The position numbers were made by a program, and so were the translations under genes. Positions 10,561-22,159 of a DNA stretch of 64,000 bases are shown one piece after another. Source of the stretch: Ryuthela nishihirai (Eukaryota > Arthropoda > Arachnida > Araneae > Heptathelidae); assembly GCA_038380435.1 (NCBI GenBank), contig JAWZYU010000009.1, forward strand, positions 60,107,901 to 60,171,900. The letters run 5' to 3'. The notes under the pieces were generated by a model. That model ran no database searches. It saw only the letters and a program-made list of their open reading frames with translations, and was not told the DNA's origin. Each line of letters opens with the position of its first letter. Position 1 is the stretch's first letter.

Positions 10561-11288
10561 AAATCAAGAGCCGATTGTACTCTGAAATGCGTCAGTAGTG
10601 TGATTGTAATTTGATTTCAAAATACATTTAACTGAACTGAATGCTTGTTGCGGATACATTTACAATTACACGCAACATTTCTGGCCTTCGCTATCCCGAT
10701 ACAGAAGTGGTGTGCCAGCATGCTTGGGCTCAATCCGTCTTGATGTATTTTGCTTAGTGGGCATACTGTCTCCATGCTCATCACCAAAGCCTCATTTTCA
10801 GATTGCTTTTTTTCACACAACTCTCTGTGCATCTGATTTTGGAAGCCATAGAGTCATGTAACTAGTTTCATGGAACTTCCCCCCCCCCCCCACACACACA
10901 CTTTTTTATAACGATGTCTATAGACGAAGCAATCTGTGCTGATATTATTACTTCTTAAATTAAGTTAAAAAATAAAAACGCTAAAAGATGGAAAACATTT
11001 TGTTTCTCTTACCTTTCCTGATCAATTCCTATACAGCCCTCCTCCGAACTTTTTAAGGAGTTGCGTAACAAAACAACGAGTTTCTTTTACTACCAGATAG
11101 AGTCTTTTATTTTCATTCTTCCACGTCATGCAATAAAAAGGGAAACCATATTAATAAATGAAATAGAGAGGCCTTTCTCATCGACACGCGACTCATAACT
11201 ACACGGGATGACGCACGAGACACGAGATGACGCACGAATTTCCCACTATTTAAGAAAATCTTTGCGTTGTAACGTCAGTCTTTATCTT
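10561..11288. other. Unassigned interval
   Basis: Poly-C/CA tract at 10877-10901. A 71-codon minus-strand frame at 10617-10832 has no recognised motif and is not called as a gene. Confidence 0.45.
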
Positions 11289-11289
11289 T

Positions 11290-11575
11290 AGGAAATCAGG
11301 AAAAGTGGCAATAACACCGTAAGATTACCGGTATTGTGTTGTTTAACGGTATTGTGAGCAGCACTTTTGTGCATCAATTGGGCTAAATCATTAAGTCACA
11401 AGGGACTTTGCACGGATTAATACATCTCCATCTCTAAAAGATGAGGAAAGGTGGGAACAACACCGTAAGAATACTTTCTATTGTGTTTAATTTCTGAACA
11501 GCTCTTTTATGCATAAAGTGGGCTAAATCATCAAGTCACACAACGATCCCAATGCTCAGAGAAAGTTAGATAAAG
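11290..11575 (-). repeat. Two tandem 3'-end fragments of SINE-A
   Basis: Two diverged direct copies, about 150 bp apart, each containing a caccgtaaga motif, cagcacttttgtgcat or cagctcttttatgcat, then gggctaaatcat and aagtcaca. This is the inverted 3' terminal portion of SINE-A (gggctaaatggccaggtcac). The second copy extends to ctcagagaaagtt. Confidence 0.6.
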
Positions 11576-11891
11576 CAATCCTCCTAAACAATTGTTAAGA
11601 ACATGTCTGATCTAGAAAAAGATAGGGGGAGGGGTAAAGAAACCCAATCGAGTAGAAAAAAAAAAAGAAAGAGGGCCACAGAAATGAATTTTCCTTGCGG
11701 TATGGCTTTTCTCCTCCCGTTTTAGAGATCTTTAAAACATTTGGTGGAAACTTAATGGCAGCTAGATTCGGGTACTTGTAGGAGAATGCCAGAGTGGGTG
11801 AACTGTCGGATCTGGTGAAAAGCTATACGTGACAGTAACGTAAGCATACGGAAAATTTCTATCGACAAAATATCATTCCTGCTTTGTTACA

Positions 11892-12026
11892 ATGCCACCT
11901 GATGATGACTATGAGAAATGGGCCTATATGCGTGCCCAGCCTATGACTATCGTTGAACTGACATCAAGGGAGCAAGAAGCAATGCTGCATATCACACAGG
12001 ATCCCATTCGCTACATGTTAGATTAA
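11892..12026 (+). CDS. Short open frame, 44 codons, unknown
   Basis: ATG to TAA, product starting MPPDDDYEKWAYMRAQPMTI and ending QDPIRYMLD. Charged, non-repetitive composition looks more protein-like than neighbouring frames, but there is no family match I recognise and no flanking exon or promoter evidence. It could be a fragment of a transposon gag-like protein or chance. Treated as hypothetical. Confidence 0.2.
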   Translation: MPPDDDYEKWAYMRAQPMTIVELTSREQEAMLHITQDPIRYMLD

Positions 12027-12029
12027 ATC

Positions 12030-12835
12030 CCGAGATTTATTGCCTCATAAATTGCAGCTTATGGCAGCCAATACTGCCTACTGAAAGTACTTCTTGTTTT
12101 GTCAGTAAAAATTGGTAGAATTGTTCACCTCTGTAATCGTTAGGTTGGTCACTAATTTGGTTCACATGAAAACATTGCTTCTAGGTGGGGCAATTTCAAT
12201 GGAGGCCAGTGTATATTAATTAACAATTTTGGAAATTACTATTTGATTCAACCTTATGGAATGATGATGAGAGTTATTAAAAACGAATATGATATTATAA
12301 ATAACAATTTCACTGAAGGAGTACTTAGCACTTTTTCATCTGACTTATCATAATTTAATCATCTGCTATTATTAAATGTAATGACCACTTAACTAAAAAT
12401 GATAGTTTGCAAGAAAAGGGGATTAAAGAATATGAAGTTTCTTCTGCCCAATAATTGGTGGAGAGTGTTGATTAATATACAACTGATACGGTAACATCTA
12501 TCTATGTAATAAAAGAAGGTGTATGTCTGTGTATGTGTCTATGACAGCCATAACTCATCGGGAAATCAACGTAGATGCTTCAGATATTCAGAGAATGTTG
12601 CTGGCTGTAGTTCGGATTGCAGTGCTAAATTTCAAGTCGAACGTCCAAACGGAAGGCTTCCTAAAAGCAAACATATTTACCATGCTATTCCTACGGGAAA
12701 CGGGAATCGCTGTAAAATTTATTGTTGCCATTATTGCTTCCTAACTGTGAACGTAATATAGCATTTAAATCTACTGCCTTTTCCAGATTCCCCACATTTC
12801 CAAAGGCATTTATTGAAGTGTTCCGTTGCAGCTAG
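12030..12835. other. Unassigned interval
   Basis: No gene recognised. At 12519-12750 two overlapping plus-strand frames (beginning gtatgtctgtgtatgtgtct) are open together. The neighbouring sequence resembles a non-autonomous repeat, but no second copy is in the window. Confidence 0.35.
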
Positions 12836-12839
12836 GAAC

Positions 12840-13540
12840 CTGATTTTTCAACCCAACATGGGGTCATGCAATAGGAACCCGCCTACGAAATTTGGAAACT
12901 TTCGGTAAAGTACGTCAGGGATAACAGAATGCAAAAATCTGACGAAATAAATATCTCGATCGTTTGCCACCGGATCTGAGAGCGCACGCCTAGTCAGCAG
13001 TGACCTTTGCAATACCGGGAAATTCTTCGTGTTCAAACTGTGATAAAATGTCTGGAGGGGGTACTCACAAAACTAACCTTTAGTGCAGGAAATAACAGAA
13101 TACGCAGATTAAAAGTGAGACACGAGCTGTCACAATTTAGGTAGAAACGAAGCCACGGGCCAAGTGGGAACCTGAGTTTTAAACCAATCATTGGGGCACA
13201 CAGGGGACGCTGTGCAGGGAATTTAGACTCCGCGGAAGAATATTGCGGGAGCCAAAGGGGAGCAAAATCTGTGGTAGCGGAAATAAAAATCTCGATAGCT
13301 TACGTAGAAACGAAGTCACAGGCTATGAGAGAGCTCGCTGACGTCAACAACAATCCAAGCAAACACCGGGCAAATTTCTCCCTGTTGAAAATCTGTGTGT
13401 GGATGTGTGTGGAGGGTGGGGGGGGGGGGGGGGGGGGGGGGCACTTACAAAATTTACCTTTAGTGTAGTGAAAATAAGACTATACAGATTAAAAGTGACA
13501 CGCCGGGTACCATTCAGCTGGTACCTCAATAAATGTCAAA
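12840..13540 (+). repeat. Repeat F copy 1: tandem ~340-bp units
   Basis: At least two diverged direct units. Landmarks recurring at 337-352 bp are aaataaatatctcgat/aaataaaaatctcgat (12945, 13282), accgggaaattc/accgggcaaattt, a G-run, then ctcacaaaactaacctttag/cttacaaaatttaccttta and cagattaaaagtgaga. The right end is ttcagctggtacc. The same layout with the same right end occurs at 37050-37455. The 13418-13441 G tract is part of the unit. No transposase frame seen. Confidence 0.7.
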
Positions 13541-13544
13541 TTTC

Positions 13545-14020
13545 TTTAAATCAAAACGGTGTGCTTTAAATGGCTTGCATCGCCACGAAGGAATAACTTT
13601 ATGGAATGCTCCTCGTTAACCAATATTTTATGACATCGTTTCCCACAGTGTGGTCGGTGGCCCAGTACCAGTCCTTGGGAAAAAATACCCGTTGTTAAAA
13701 ATGTGCAACAAACAATCGCATGATATTGTTATTATCGTACAACATACATGGACACAGCTAGACACGACTCGTATAATACATAATACATAGATGCTTACAC
13801 AGATGCTCAGAAGTTAAGCAACAAATGTAAAAATCGGCGTATCTTGTGCGATAATTGACAATAAATAAAAGATGTCAGATTTTTTATATAAAAAATGTCG
13901 CGAGTTCAAATCTGAACACGAAATTTGGATTAAATGCAGTTGTGCATGCATAACACGTGAGTATAAAAAATCACCTCATTTTTACGTGCACGTCAATTCG
14001 TGTTAGAGTCTTGATATACG
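13545..14020. other. Unassigned interval
   Basis: Nothing recognised beyond a cacagtgtggtcggtggccc stretch (13645) reminiscent of a hAT terminus but without a partner end. Confidence 0.3.
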
Positions 14021-14029
14021 ACATTCGGG

Positions 14030-14960
14030 ATAGCGAACTGTTAGATAATATCCAGAAAAAAACTATTGAGTGAAGAGAAATTTTGAAGTGGCGAGAAATC
14101 GGGAGGCTTGAGGCTGGACAACATCAGTCTGAGGTAGCCAGATGGACAAATGTGACTCGTAGGTTGTAAACCGTTTTTGAAGTGAATTTCAAATAAGCCA
14201 AACCATCACTAGAAGACCGGTTCCTGGGCATCTGAAGGTCACATCGACTATGGGCTACCGTTACCTACTACTAAATGGAGGGCACGATAAAACCCATACA
14301 GAACGCCAGCTTGCTTCCGACCTCGCTGCATCCATGGGATGGACAGTATCCCTTTAAACTGTATCCAGAAAGCTTCATGTTAGCCATCTTTAAGCAAGGC
14401 AACCAATTATGTGTCTTGCATCAACTCTTGTCTTTGACATACCCCTGGAGCAAAGCCCGACTGAATTGGCATCGACATCATTGCAAATGGATTCAACGTC
14501 AATGGGGGGAATGCTCTTTCACCAATGAATTCCGATTCAGTCTGAAAACTCATCATCACTCCCAATGGCCGAAGAGACCTCATGTCTTCCCAGGAGGGAG
14601 TGTAACAGATGTAAGAATCAAAATTAGATCCTCGAACTTTATGTTTGTCCACTTCTTGCAGTAATGGGTCCTGACTCCATGTGAATGGAAGATAATGTTC
14701 GCCATCACAGAGCTCTCTTCGTGGACCAATATCTTGAGAGAGAAATCATAAGTCGTATGTGCTTACTTTCTCGATCATCTGACCTAAATCCAACAGAACA
14801 TATTTGGGACACTCTAGGACGACGCATCGCCGCTAGGACCCTCCAGGAGCTTCGATCTGCACATTCATGAAAAGACAATTACTCCATCAAACCACCATTG
14901 ATATCATGATTTGCCGCTTGACGAGTAGTAGTGCAACTTGTATCTCTGTCAGTGGTGATC
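14030..14960 (+). pseudogene. Tc1-family transposase relic
   Basis: Plus-strand Tc1-like transposase with decayed frame. About 14095-14160 encodes GRLEAGQHQSEVARWTNVTR, an HTH of the Tc1 type. 14437-14560 encodes ARLNWHRHHCKWI followed by QRQWGECSFTNEFRFSL. The family normally has FTDES there, so the first catalytic Asp is changed to Asn. 14685-14870 encodes MEDNVRHHRALFVDQYLE and SSDLNPTEHIWDTLGRR, which keep the second Asp and the Glu of the DD34E triad. The distance between the first and second acidic residues is much shorter than usual, pointing to an internal deletion near 14580-14680. Frameshifts and stops occur before 14437. Non-functional. Confidence 0.8.
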
Positions 14961-14964
14961 ACAC

Positions 14965-15950
14965 AGCATATTAAAGGTATGTTATCATTGAACTTTTACA
15001 TACCTTTCGAAGTAATGATTTTCTAATTTAATATCTCATTAAATATTCAAGCGTTTTTGTTTGTTTTTAGGTATTGTGGTATATTTGATGATGGACTTCA
15101 CCAGTACGTTTCATTGAAATTCAACAAAAGACTTATTCGTAATTCGTGTTTTTATGCTTGTTGCTTTTTATATGCGTTTACATTTTGGGCAGCTAAAAAC
15201 TGCACAAAACCGACCCCCAGCTATATAGAGTTTGATAAACTCTGTTATATGCAGGATGTCTGTATCTCAACTGCTCACTGGCAGCCACTGATACTAATGT
15301 GTTGAAGAGAATAATCTTCATTTTCAATCAATTTCGTCAACAACTAGTATTCCCTAAGAGCTCTTGCACTATTATGGAAGACTTTCGCAAGGTAGTGAAT
15401 GGTTCCTTGCAAGGATTGTTCCTGAAGACTCGTCGTTTAAATATCGCCCCTCCTCCCCAATAAATATCGAACAGATTTAAATCGATATTTATGACGACAT
15501 AACACAAACATTCACTAGAAAATGGCTAATTGATATAGGCGTATTACAGTGAATATTCGTTAGCACCAAGTTTCACGTACAATTATATCTACATGTCAAT
15601 GGGACAATTTGCAACACATGTTACGAAATGGAGAACTTTGGCAGTAGCTGAGATCTGTTGACACCAAATCTTATTGCAATCTGTAAACACATAGGAGGTT
15701 GTAAGCGGTAATACGTGTCTACTAGCGAGAGAAACACTCTGTAGTGCAATAAACATAAAATTAAAATTGAATCTGTAGCTTTCTTGGGTTAAATGATATG
15801 TTTAGACATTATTGTTTTAAAAAAAATTTTTTTTCCTGGAACAGCTGTTTACCACAGACGTCTAATATATTACTGTCAGTATAATATGATATAGAGCAGA
15901 TTTATGTAGAAACGAGACTTCAGCAGAAAGACAACACAGAAAAGGAAATC
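14965..15950. other. Unassigned interval
   Basis: No recognised gene. An 82-codon plus frame (15057-15305) shows no known motif. Confidence 0.4.
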
Positions 15951-15954
15951 CATA

Positions 15955-16175
15955 CGTTATCCGAGTCTCGATACCAGGTCTCTTTGATCAGTAGCCAAGA
16001 GTGTTAACCGAGTGGTTTTCGTACTTAGTTAGGGTGCAAAGAGATCTGGGTTCCAGCCCTGGATAAGTCATGGACTTTTTTTTTCTTGTGTTGTCTTTCT
16101 GCTGAAATTTTACCTTTCTCATAAATCTTCTCTACGGCATATTAAATAGTCAGGCTCCTCTCAGACACCGTCTAT
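15955..16175. repeat. Head-to-head SINE-B junction
   Basis: The left part (15958-16012) is an antisense SINE-B head (ataccaggtctctttgatca, then gtagccaagagtgttaacc). The right part (16012-16175) is a sense SINE-B continuing through gatctgggttccagccctgg, atggacttttt and caggctcctctcagacacc. They meet at gttaaccgagtggtt, so two heads share the A-box region in opposite orientation. It looks like an inverted duplication or an insertion of one SINE precisely at another's head. Confidence 0.75.
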
Positions 16176-16289
16176 TATTCTTCCGCCTATTACCGTCTAT
16201 TATCATTTTATAGATTACATCATGGTACAAATAGTTTAATTTCTAAATTACGTGATATCATTTCTATCCGAATTTTATAAAAATCATCA

Positions 16290-16925
16290 ACGTTCAGGGA
16301 CGGATCTAACGGGGGGGGGGGGGCATTGAATCATTTGAATTACACCTTCAGTGCCAAAAACTTGTAGTACAATCCACAATGGCATGAAATATAAATGGTC
16401 ATGAAGAGTAGGATTATGACCAGCTGCATGGACATGTATTGATTCTATACTTTTATAGATTATAGCAAAGAAGGAACTCCTATCCATATCCCAATGGGTA
16501 ATATGATCTCTCCTATATTAGACAGAAAGTTTGGCACTGATACCAAACACAATTCTTCTATACTATGACCTTCAACGTGCAGCGATATTCCATTTGCCCT
16601 GCAGAGCTCTAGTAGTCTTTGAAGATATCTACATGACCAACCATTGGTTTACATGCACTAGTTACAACAGGCAGATAAGTTTTAGCTGCTGCTATGTCTT
16701 CCTGAATCATCTTCTCTAAAGCAGTAGTGACCATCTTGTATTGAGACCCAAACATGGCATTACAGAGGGCAGAGGTAAGACATGATGTTAGTAGATCCAA
16801 CTGAGAACATAACTATGGATTCAAGTCTGGTTTTCTGATTTCTCTAACGTAGATTACAGGTGGTGGTGTATACAGAACTTCGTACCAGTATTAATCTACA
16901 AATTGATTGATCCTCCCCCAGATAA
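16290..16925 (-). pseudogene. Frame-broken coding-like sequence, family unknown
   Basis: On the minus strand several abutting open stretches read like protein. About 16920-16800 gives VLYTPPPVIYVREIRKPDLN; 16800-16609 gives a 63-residue frame with MVTTALEKMIQEDIAAAKTY and VVTSACKPMVGHVDIF; 16640-16470 in the next frame gives LLELCRANGISLHVEGHSIE, ELCLVSVPNFLSNI and GEIILPIGIWIG. Switching between frames suggests a pseudogene with at least two indels, or exons whose introns I cannot define. I do not recognise the family. A poly-G tract (16311-16323) bounds the left side. No TE motifs are visible, so a host-gene retrocopy or an endogenised viral fragment are both open. Confidence 0.35.
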
Positions 16926-17333
16926 TCGAGAAGTGACTGCATTTCATTATATTATAACACAATTTGTAATTGGTTTTTAAGAAAAGACTAATTTATAAAC
17001 CAAAAACTAATATTTCATTCTCTTAATTCAAAGGTTTCTGAATTGTCACAAAAATATTTGAATAATGTTTTTGTGCATAGATTGAAAGGCCCAAAGGAGA
17101 ATTCTAATTACCAATGTATGATTAAAATACATATTAAAAAATTGAAGCACAAGTTTCGAGCTTCAAAGCCATGCATTAGCTTTCCTCTAGTCAAATTTAA
17201 TTTAATTCATGCCCCCTCCCCCACCCGCCTTCTCTCCCTGAGAATAAAATATGCAAATGCCCATTTCATTGACTGATAATAAATACCCTATTTGGTATTT
17301 TGTTCTAAATTAAAGGGATAAATTTTGTAAAAC
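16926..17333. other. Unassigned AT-rich interval
   Basis: No gene or repeat recognised. Confidence 0.4.
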
Positions 17334-17336
17334 ATA

Positions 17337-18828
17337 CAGGGTGATTCAGAATTCATCATCAATATTTGGTGGGGATGTAGGTAATAAGAAACGAAGGAGA
17401 TTTCACATAGGAAAGCATGGGCGCATATGCCATGTAGTAGGGCAAAATGATCCCAGTTCAATGATGGAAAGAACACATAAGAAGGAAGTGGTAAGGAAAA
17501 AACATTTATTATCTTACATGTAACATTTCTTTGCATTGGTTGTACAGACTTACAAGAGGTGCTCGAACTGCCGACCATGTGCTAGAATGCATGACTCACA
17601 ACGGCGTTGCATGGACAGCCGGACCCTGTGGAAGATGCCTGGCATTTCCCGGATGTTTGAGGCAGCAACTGATATGCGTGCTACAAGATCCATAGCACTA
17701 TCAACAGGGGTCTCGTACACCATGTTTTTCATAGCACCCCATACAAAGAAATCGATTGGAGATAAATCCGGTGAACGTGGTGGCCAAGAAACCGGTCCAC
17801 CGTGGCCAATCCATTGACCACCAAACTGTCTGCGTAGGTAAGCACGCACAGCATTTGCGAAATGTGCAGGAGCGCCGTCATGCTGGAACCACATTCGCCG
17901 GAGACTACCATCAGGAACCTCGTTCAGAAGATCCGGTAACACAGTCTGAAGAAATGCTAGGTACTTGGCACCGTCCAAACGGGATGGTAGTAAATACGGG
18001 CCCAACAAACAGTCACCGACAATCCCAGTCCACACATTGACAGCAAAACGTTGTTGCGCAGCTCCAGGTCTTGTATCGTGTGGGTTCAGATGAGCCCACA
18101 CATGCCAATTGTGTGTGTTGAAGACACCCTCTCGAGTGAACAACGCCTCATCGGTGAAAAGAACATACGTTGGGAAATTGGGATCAACGGCTGTTCTCTG
18201 CATGAACCACTGACAAAAAAAACACGCTTGGGATGGTCGTCTGCTGCCAATAATTGCACTCTTTGCAGATGAAACGGATGTAACCCTTCATCGTGTAATA
18301 TCCGCCACGCTGTTGCTTGCGAAATTCCAAACTGCCTAGCCATACCTCGTGTGCTAGCACCAGGTTGTTCCTCGATTTCCTGTAGGAAGCTTCTTCTACT
18401 GCTACTGGCCGTGCCGATCTGCGCCTCCCTCGATTAACATTATTAGCAGCAAACGATCCTGTTTCACGCAGTTGGCGATGAATACGTGAAAACATTTGAT
18501 GCTGTGCCACACGGCGGTTTGGGAAGCGCGCTGCATACAATTGCCTGGCTCGAAGACATCTTTCTCCTGCCGCACCATAAGTTACATGCATATCTGCACA
18601 TTCATTCCACGTATACCAGTTCATGTTACTTCTGCAAATTCACCTTGTCGAATGACAACTGACTGCACGCGTCAAACAGCTGTGCTTCTGTATGAGAGGT
18701 GTGTACACACAGCGCCCTCTACACCACCATGCGTTCGTCTGACCCCATACTTTCCTATGTGAAATCTCTTTCTTTTCTTATTCCCTTCCTCCCCACTAAA
18801 TATTGATGATGAATTCTGAATCACCCTG
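17337..18828 (-). mobile_element. Tc1/mariner-superfamily DNA transposon, 1492 bp
   Basis: Terminal inverted repeats begin CAGGGTGATTCAGAATTCAT at both ends and stay alignable for about 85-90 bp, through gagatttcacataggaaag. TA dinucleotides flank both ends (17335-17336 and 18829-18830), the superfamily target duplication. The interior carries one minus-strand transposase. This is the best preserved element in the window. Confidence 0.95.
17550..18624 (-). pseudogene. Tc1/mariner-superfamily transposase, two frameshifts
   Basis: Transposase of the 1492-bp element, about 355 residues. Minus-strand start MNWYTWNECADMHVTYGAAG at 18624, then an N-terminal HTH region (RRVAQHQMFSRIHRQLRETG). After a frameshift near 18385 comes GMARQFGISQATAWRILHDE, the second HTH. 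A second shift lies in an eight-T run near 18210. The uninterrupted 17550-18203 frame holds VLFTDEALFTREG (first Asp), FQHDGAPAHF (second Asp) and PPRSPDLSPIDFFVWG; the spacing and NPIE/SPID-type motif place it in the IS630-Tc1-mariner superfamily. Both acidic motifs look intact. Two small indels, one in a homopolymer, are the only damage seen, so this copy decayed recently or contains sequencing errors. Confidence 0.92.
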
Positions 18829-18834
18829 TATATA

Positions 18835-20060
18835 TAATTATCCCTCTCTCCCCCAAACAAAAGATAAAATACAATAATTCAGTTATAAGATTTTCAAATG
18901 TATTTGCTTTTCTTAACGCCATATGGTTTCAATTATCCAGTGCTATGAAATGGAAATTATTACATTGATAAATTACTGCATTCGTCATGAGACTGCTATC
19001 ACGTTACATTTGCACACTACATTGTCTAAACCGGGATAAGAGTATATCCAAAGTTTGCAAATAGCTGCTAATTAATTCCTCTGATATATTTGTATTACAT
19101 GATTTCTAGCGTTAAATGAATAATAAATTAATATAACCTTCCTAAAGATAGTCAGTTCCAACAACTTCTCTAGAATTTTTTCTTATTTAAATATTAATTT
19201 TAAATTTTCTATAGCTATTGTTCAAAGAAATTTGGTGATATAAAGTAAAATTTCAATTACGTTTAGTGCTAAATTTGTTCAGCTTAGCTGGTAACCAGCT
19301 ACTTGGTTTAGGTTTCAAAACGCGGAAACAAAGCTTATTGTTATCTGTTACATACAGCCTACAAGTTAGGAGTGTTCACATTCCTACAAAGAATCTCGAT
19401 GCTACAGCTGCACTTTAACTCCTTTGGGAAGTGGGATTACTAGCTGTTCTACGTTCCCTTTATTTGGACTAGAGATGGGAAAACTGGAAACACGATGTTC
19501 ATCGAATTGGCTTGTCTTCTCCAAAATGTCTTTTGATGTGATTGTCTTATTAAAGGCTGTAGGAAGTTTTTTTTTTCTTATTTCTCTTAGAAGCTGTGTT
19601 TTATAAATGTCAGATGAGCTAATCCTTACTTGAACTCTTTGATCTGAAACCCTCTTAATTGTTAGAATTTTATATTTTTGTTCTCCTTATCTTTATAGGA
19701 TATTATACATTTTCTCAGGGCTAAGCATTTCTACCTCTAGATTTCTTTCCTTCATTTATTCTAACTATATATTTCCTAACTCTGTCTCTGTTCGGTACAG
19801 TTTCATTTTTACAATTGTATTTACCTAATATGGTCTCATTAGGAGATTGATATGCTTATATAATATTTATATATTTAAGTGTAGCCTTGTTACCACTCTC
19901 ACATCTTGCTTTCAGAGGTTGTGTCTCCCATCTAGTTACATTTTCCTCCTCATTATAAATTAAATTCATCAAATGTTTTCTTTTCTCTCTTTTCAATTAC
20001 AGATTATATTTTACAAGAATTCGATCGGTACCTTTGCCATTCTTGATTTCTATCTGTTCA
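18835..20060. other. Unassigned AT-rich interval
   Basis: No gene or repeat recognised. Confidence 0.45.
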
Positions 20061-20064
20061 TTCC

Positions 20065-20650
20065 GACCCCTATTTGACCTTCAACATGACACCGGATCTG
20101 AATATTCCTCTTATTTCTGAGTACTACTGCCTGAAATAGCCCCATTCACAAATGTATAGCTCTCATCATCGTATATCCAAATTTTGGCATACTTTCTGAG
20201 ATCTACGACTCAAAATACCTCTAGGAATCAATACTTAGCCCTATAACACCGATAGATCTATATTTGACCTTTGACTTGAAGACCATTCCTGATATTTTTT
20301 TCCTGACATTTTGACCATCGAAAATTTCACATTTCTGAGATCTACTACTTAAAAAAACCAGGAATCAAATTTAAGCTCTCTAGCTTTGCTAGATCTAAAT
20401 TTCCCTTTTGACCTCAAATAACCCTCCAGATCCGAAATTTGATAACGTTTCTTATATCTAAAACCCAAAACACCCTCCAGACACCAATTTTCATGTTCTT
20501 AGTACTCTTATATCAATGTTGACCTCTACATGATATCCGTTTGATCTTGAGGACACGACGGAGGCCAAATTTGGAATTTTTCCAAAAGTCTACGATCCGA
20601 ATTAACCCTAGGTGCAAATTTTCATAGCTCTACCATCTCCTCTTCAAAGT
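20065..20650 (+). repeat. Degenerate ~120-bp tandem array
   Basis: About five diverged units built from tttgacctttgac/tttgaccttcaac, a ccagatccgaaattt-type block, tctgagatctactact/tctgagatctacgact, caaaacacctc/caaaataccctccagg and atcaattttcat...ctct...gatctatat. Likely an old satellite or an internal array of a non-autonomous transposon. No coding signal. Confidence 0.65.
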
Positions 20651-20874
20651 TAGAATTAGTGATCCCCTGTTAATTAGTCAATCATGCATAATCGCCTACA
20701 TATATATTAGATATTTACTACTTCTACTATCACGCTTTTCAGTAAACCTTTTGCTATTAGGATCTAGCGACTTCTCCACCTTACCAGAGTCAGATAAGTA
20801 TAGCCAATCAATAGTATATACACAGACGACCTGTTGACATAGAATTCAAGAAAAAATTGAAAAAGAAAAAACTA

Positions 20875-21235
20875 ATTTTTCCCATAAGTGGAATTCGAAC
20901 CCACGTCTACCAGATGCATACCGTGTAAGAACGAATGAAGCTCACTTCAGTACTATTCATTTGTAGTAGTTAGGTAAGTGTGAAAAAATCTACCCATCAG
21001 TCTCTTGGATTGGAACTAAGGATCTCCTGGTTACGTGGCAGTTGCTCTACCATTTCAGCTAATCACATGATGAAAAGCTTCACAACACAAACATCACAGC
21101 CTTTCTTAAGCAAGTGTGAATTTCCCTGCCTTAGCTGAAATAGTGGAGCAATTGACGCGGAACTATGAGATACTCAGTTTGAGTCCCGGAGTCGAATGGC
21201 TGGATTTTTTCACACTTGCCTAATTAAATACCATG
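20875..21235. repeat. Inverted pair of tRNA-like SINE-C copies
   Basis: The minus-strand copy (about 20955-21065) reads ttagctgaaatggtagagca then a diverged B box. A plus-strand copy (21125-21230) reads ttagctgaaatagtggagca then agtttgagtcccgga. Both continue into gattttttcacacttrccta. A further antisense tRNA-like head (ggaattcgaacccacgtct) lies at 20889-20907. The A/B box spacing fits a tRNA-derived SINE different from A and B. Confidence 0.65.
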
Positions 21236-21239
21236 TATT

Positions 21240-21690
21240 CTGACCATTAAACTATCAATAACTAGTCATTTCTCAGCAAAAATGCGACTGTGTATTTACT
21301 ATTGATTGATTCTTTCATTGACAATGCTGTAGTGTGAGTGGTGCTGCCATTCACACTACGTAGTAGCAATATTTGAATGGTAGCCTTCCCGGTTATAGAT
21401 GCCGCCATGTGCGACATGCAGGGAAGGCTTATGGTCATAATCAGCTGAGAAAAGGACTAGGCGTTGATATTTTAGTGAACAGAATACCCAGTATGTAACT
21501 GGGAGATGAGTTTGAGTCCCACACGCCAAAACTCACTTCTTCAGCTCACTGGTGTAAGAAGCCCTTATTCGATGTTAAATTCACCATGGTCTTACTTAAT
21601 TTGAACTTTAACTTTTCATGTCAATGTTTCTTTAACACCAGACAGGTTCTTATTATTAATATCATTTAATTCCTACTGATCTCTCCTTTT
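21240..21690. other. Mostly unassigned interval with one B-box-like motif
   Basis: gagtttgagtcccacacgcc (21509-21528) resembles a tRNA B box, but no convincing A box or second copy is seen. Confidence 0.3.
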
Positions 21691-21692
21691 AA

Positions 21693-21892
21693 AAAAATAC
21701 CCCCTCAAGCAGCTGCTTGCCACAGAGGTCTGACAGGAGCCTGTCAGTTTATATGCCATTGTAGAAGGTCTGAGAGGATGGCAGGACCTCAGCACAAAAA
21801 CGACACATACATCCATGCCTTACCCGGGGCTCGAACCCAGGTCCCTTAGATCAGTAGCCAAGCGTGCTAACCACTCGACCACGGGACGGCTC
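21693..21892 (-). repeat. SINE-B copy, full length
   Basis: Complete minus-strand SINE-B from the tail (taccccctcaagcagctgct) through gccacagaggtctgacagga, ggggctcgaacccaggtccc and gtgctaaccactcgaccacg. Close to the copy at 24858. Imperfect ctctccttt-type sequences on both sides may be a target-site duplication. Confidence 0.92.
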
Positions 21893-22159
21893 TCTCCCTT
21901 TATTTACATTTTAATCACCATCAGAATATCTCTTTTTTTTCTTTACGGGAGGGGGGAGAAACATGCCTCCCTTTCAGAATGCTAGTAAGAGTATAGAGGC
22001 CCAAATTATTAAATTAATTATACTTCATGCATTTTTAAGAAATGTTTTAAAGATATGAAAATGGTGGGGAAATACTGCATTGGAAATCCAATAATTTGCC
22101 CTCTACCTTACTTTTTCTCAGCTCGGTGCGTTTCTTGGTGGTCAAGCCTTTTATTAAAC

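Noticed and set aside
10617..10832. 71-codon minus frame upstream of the gypsy remnant as a possible gag or RT N-terminus
   Set aside because: No gag, protease or RT motif is visible and it is not collinear with pol.
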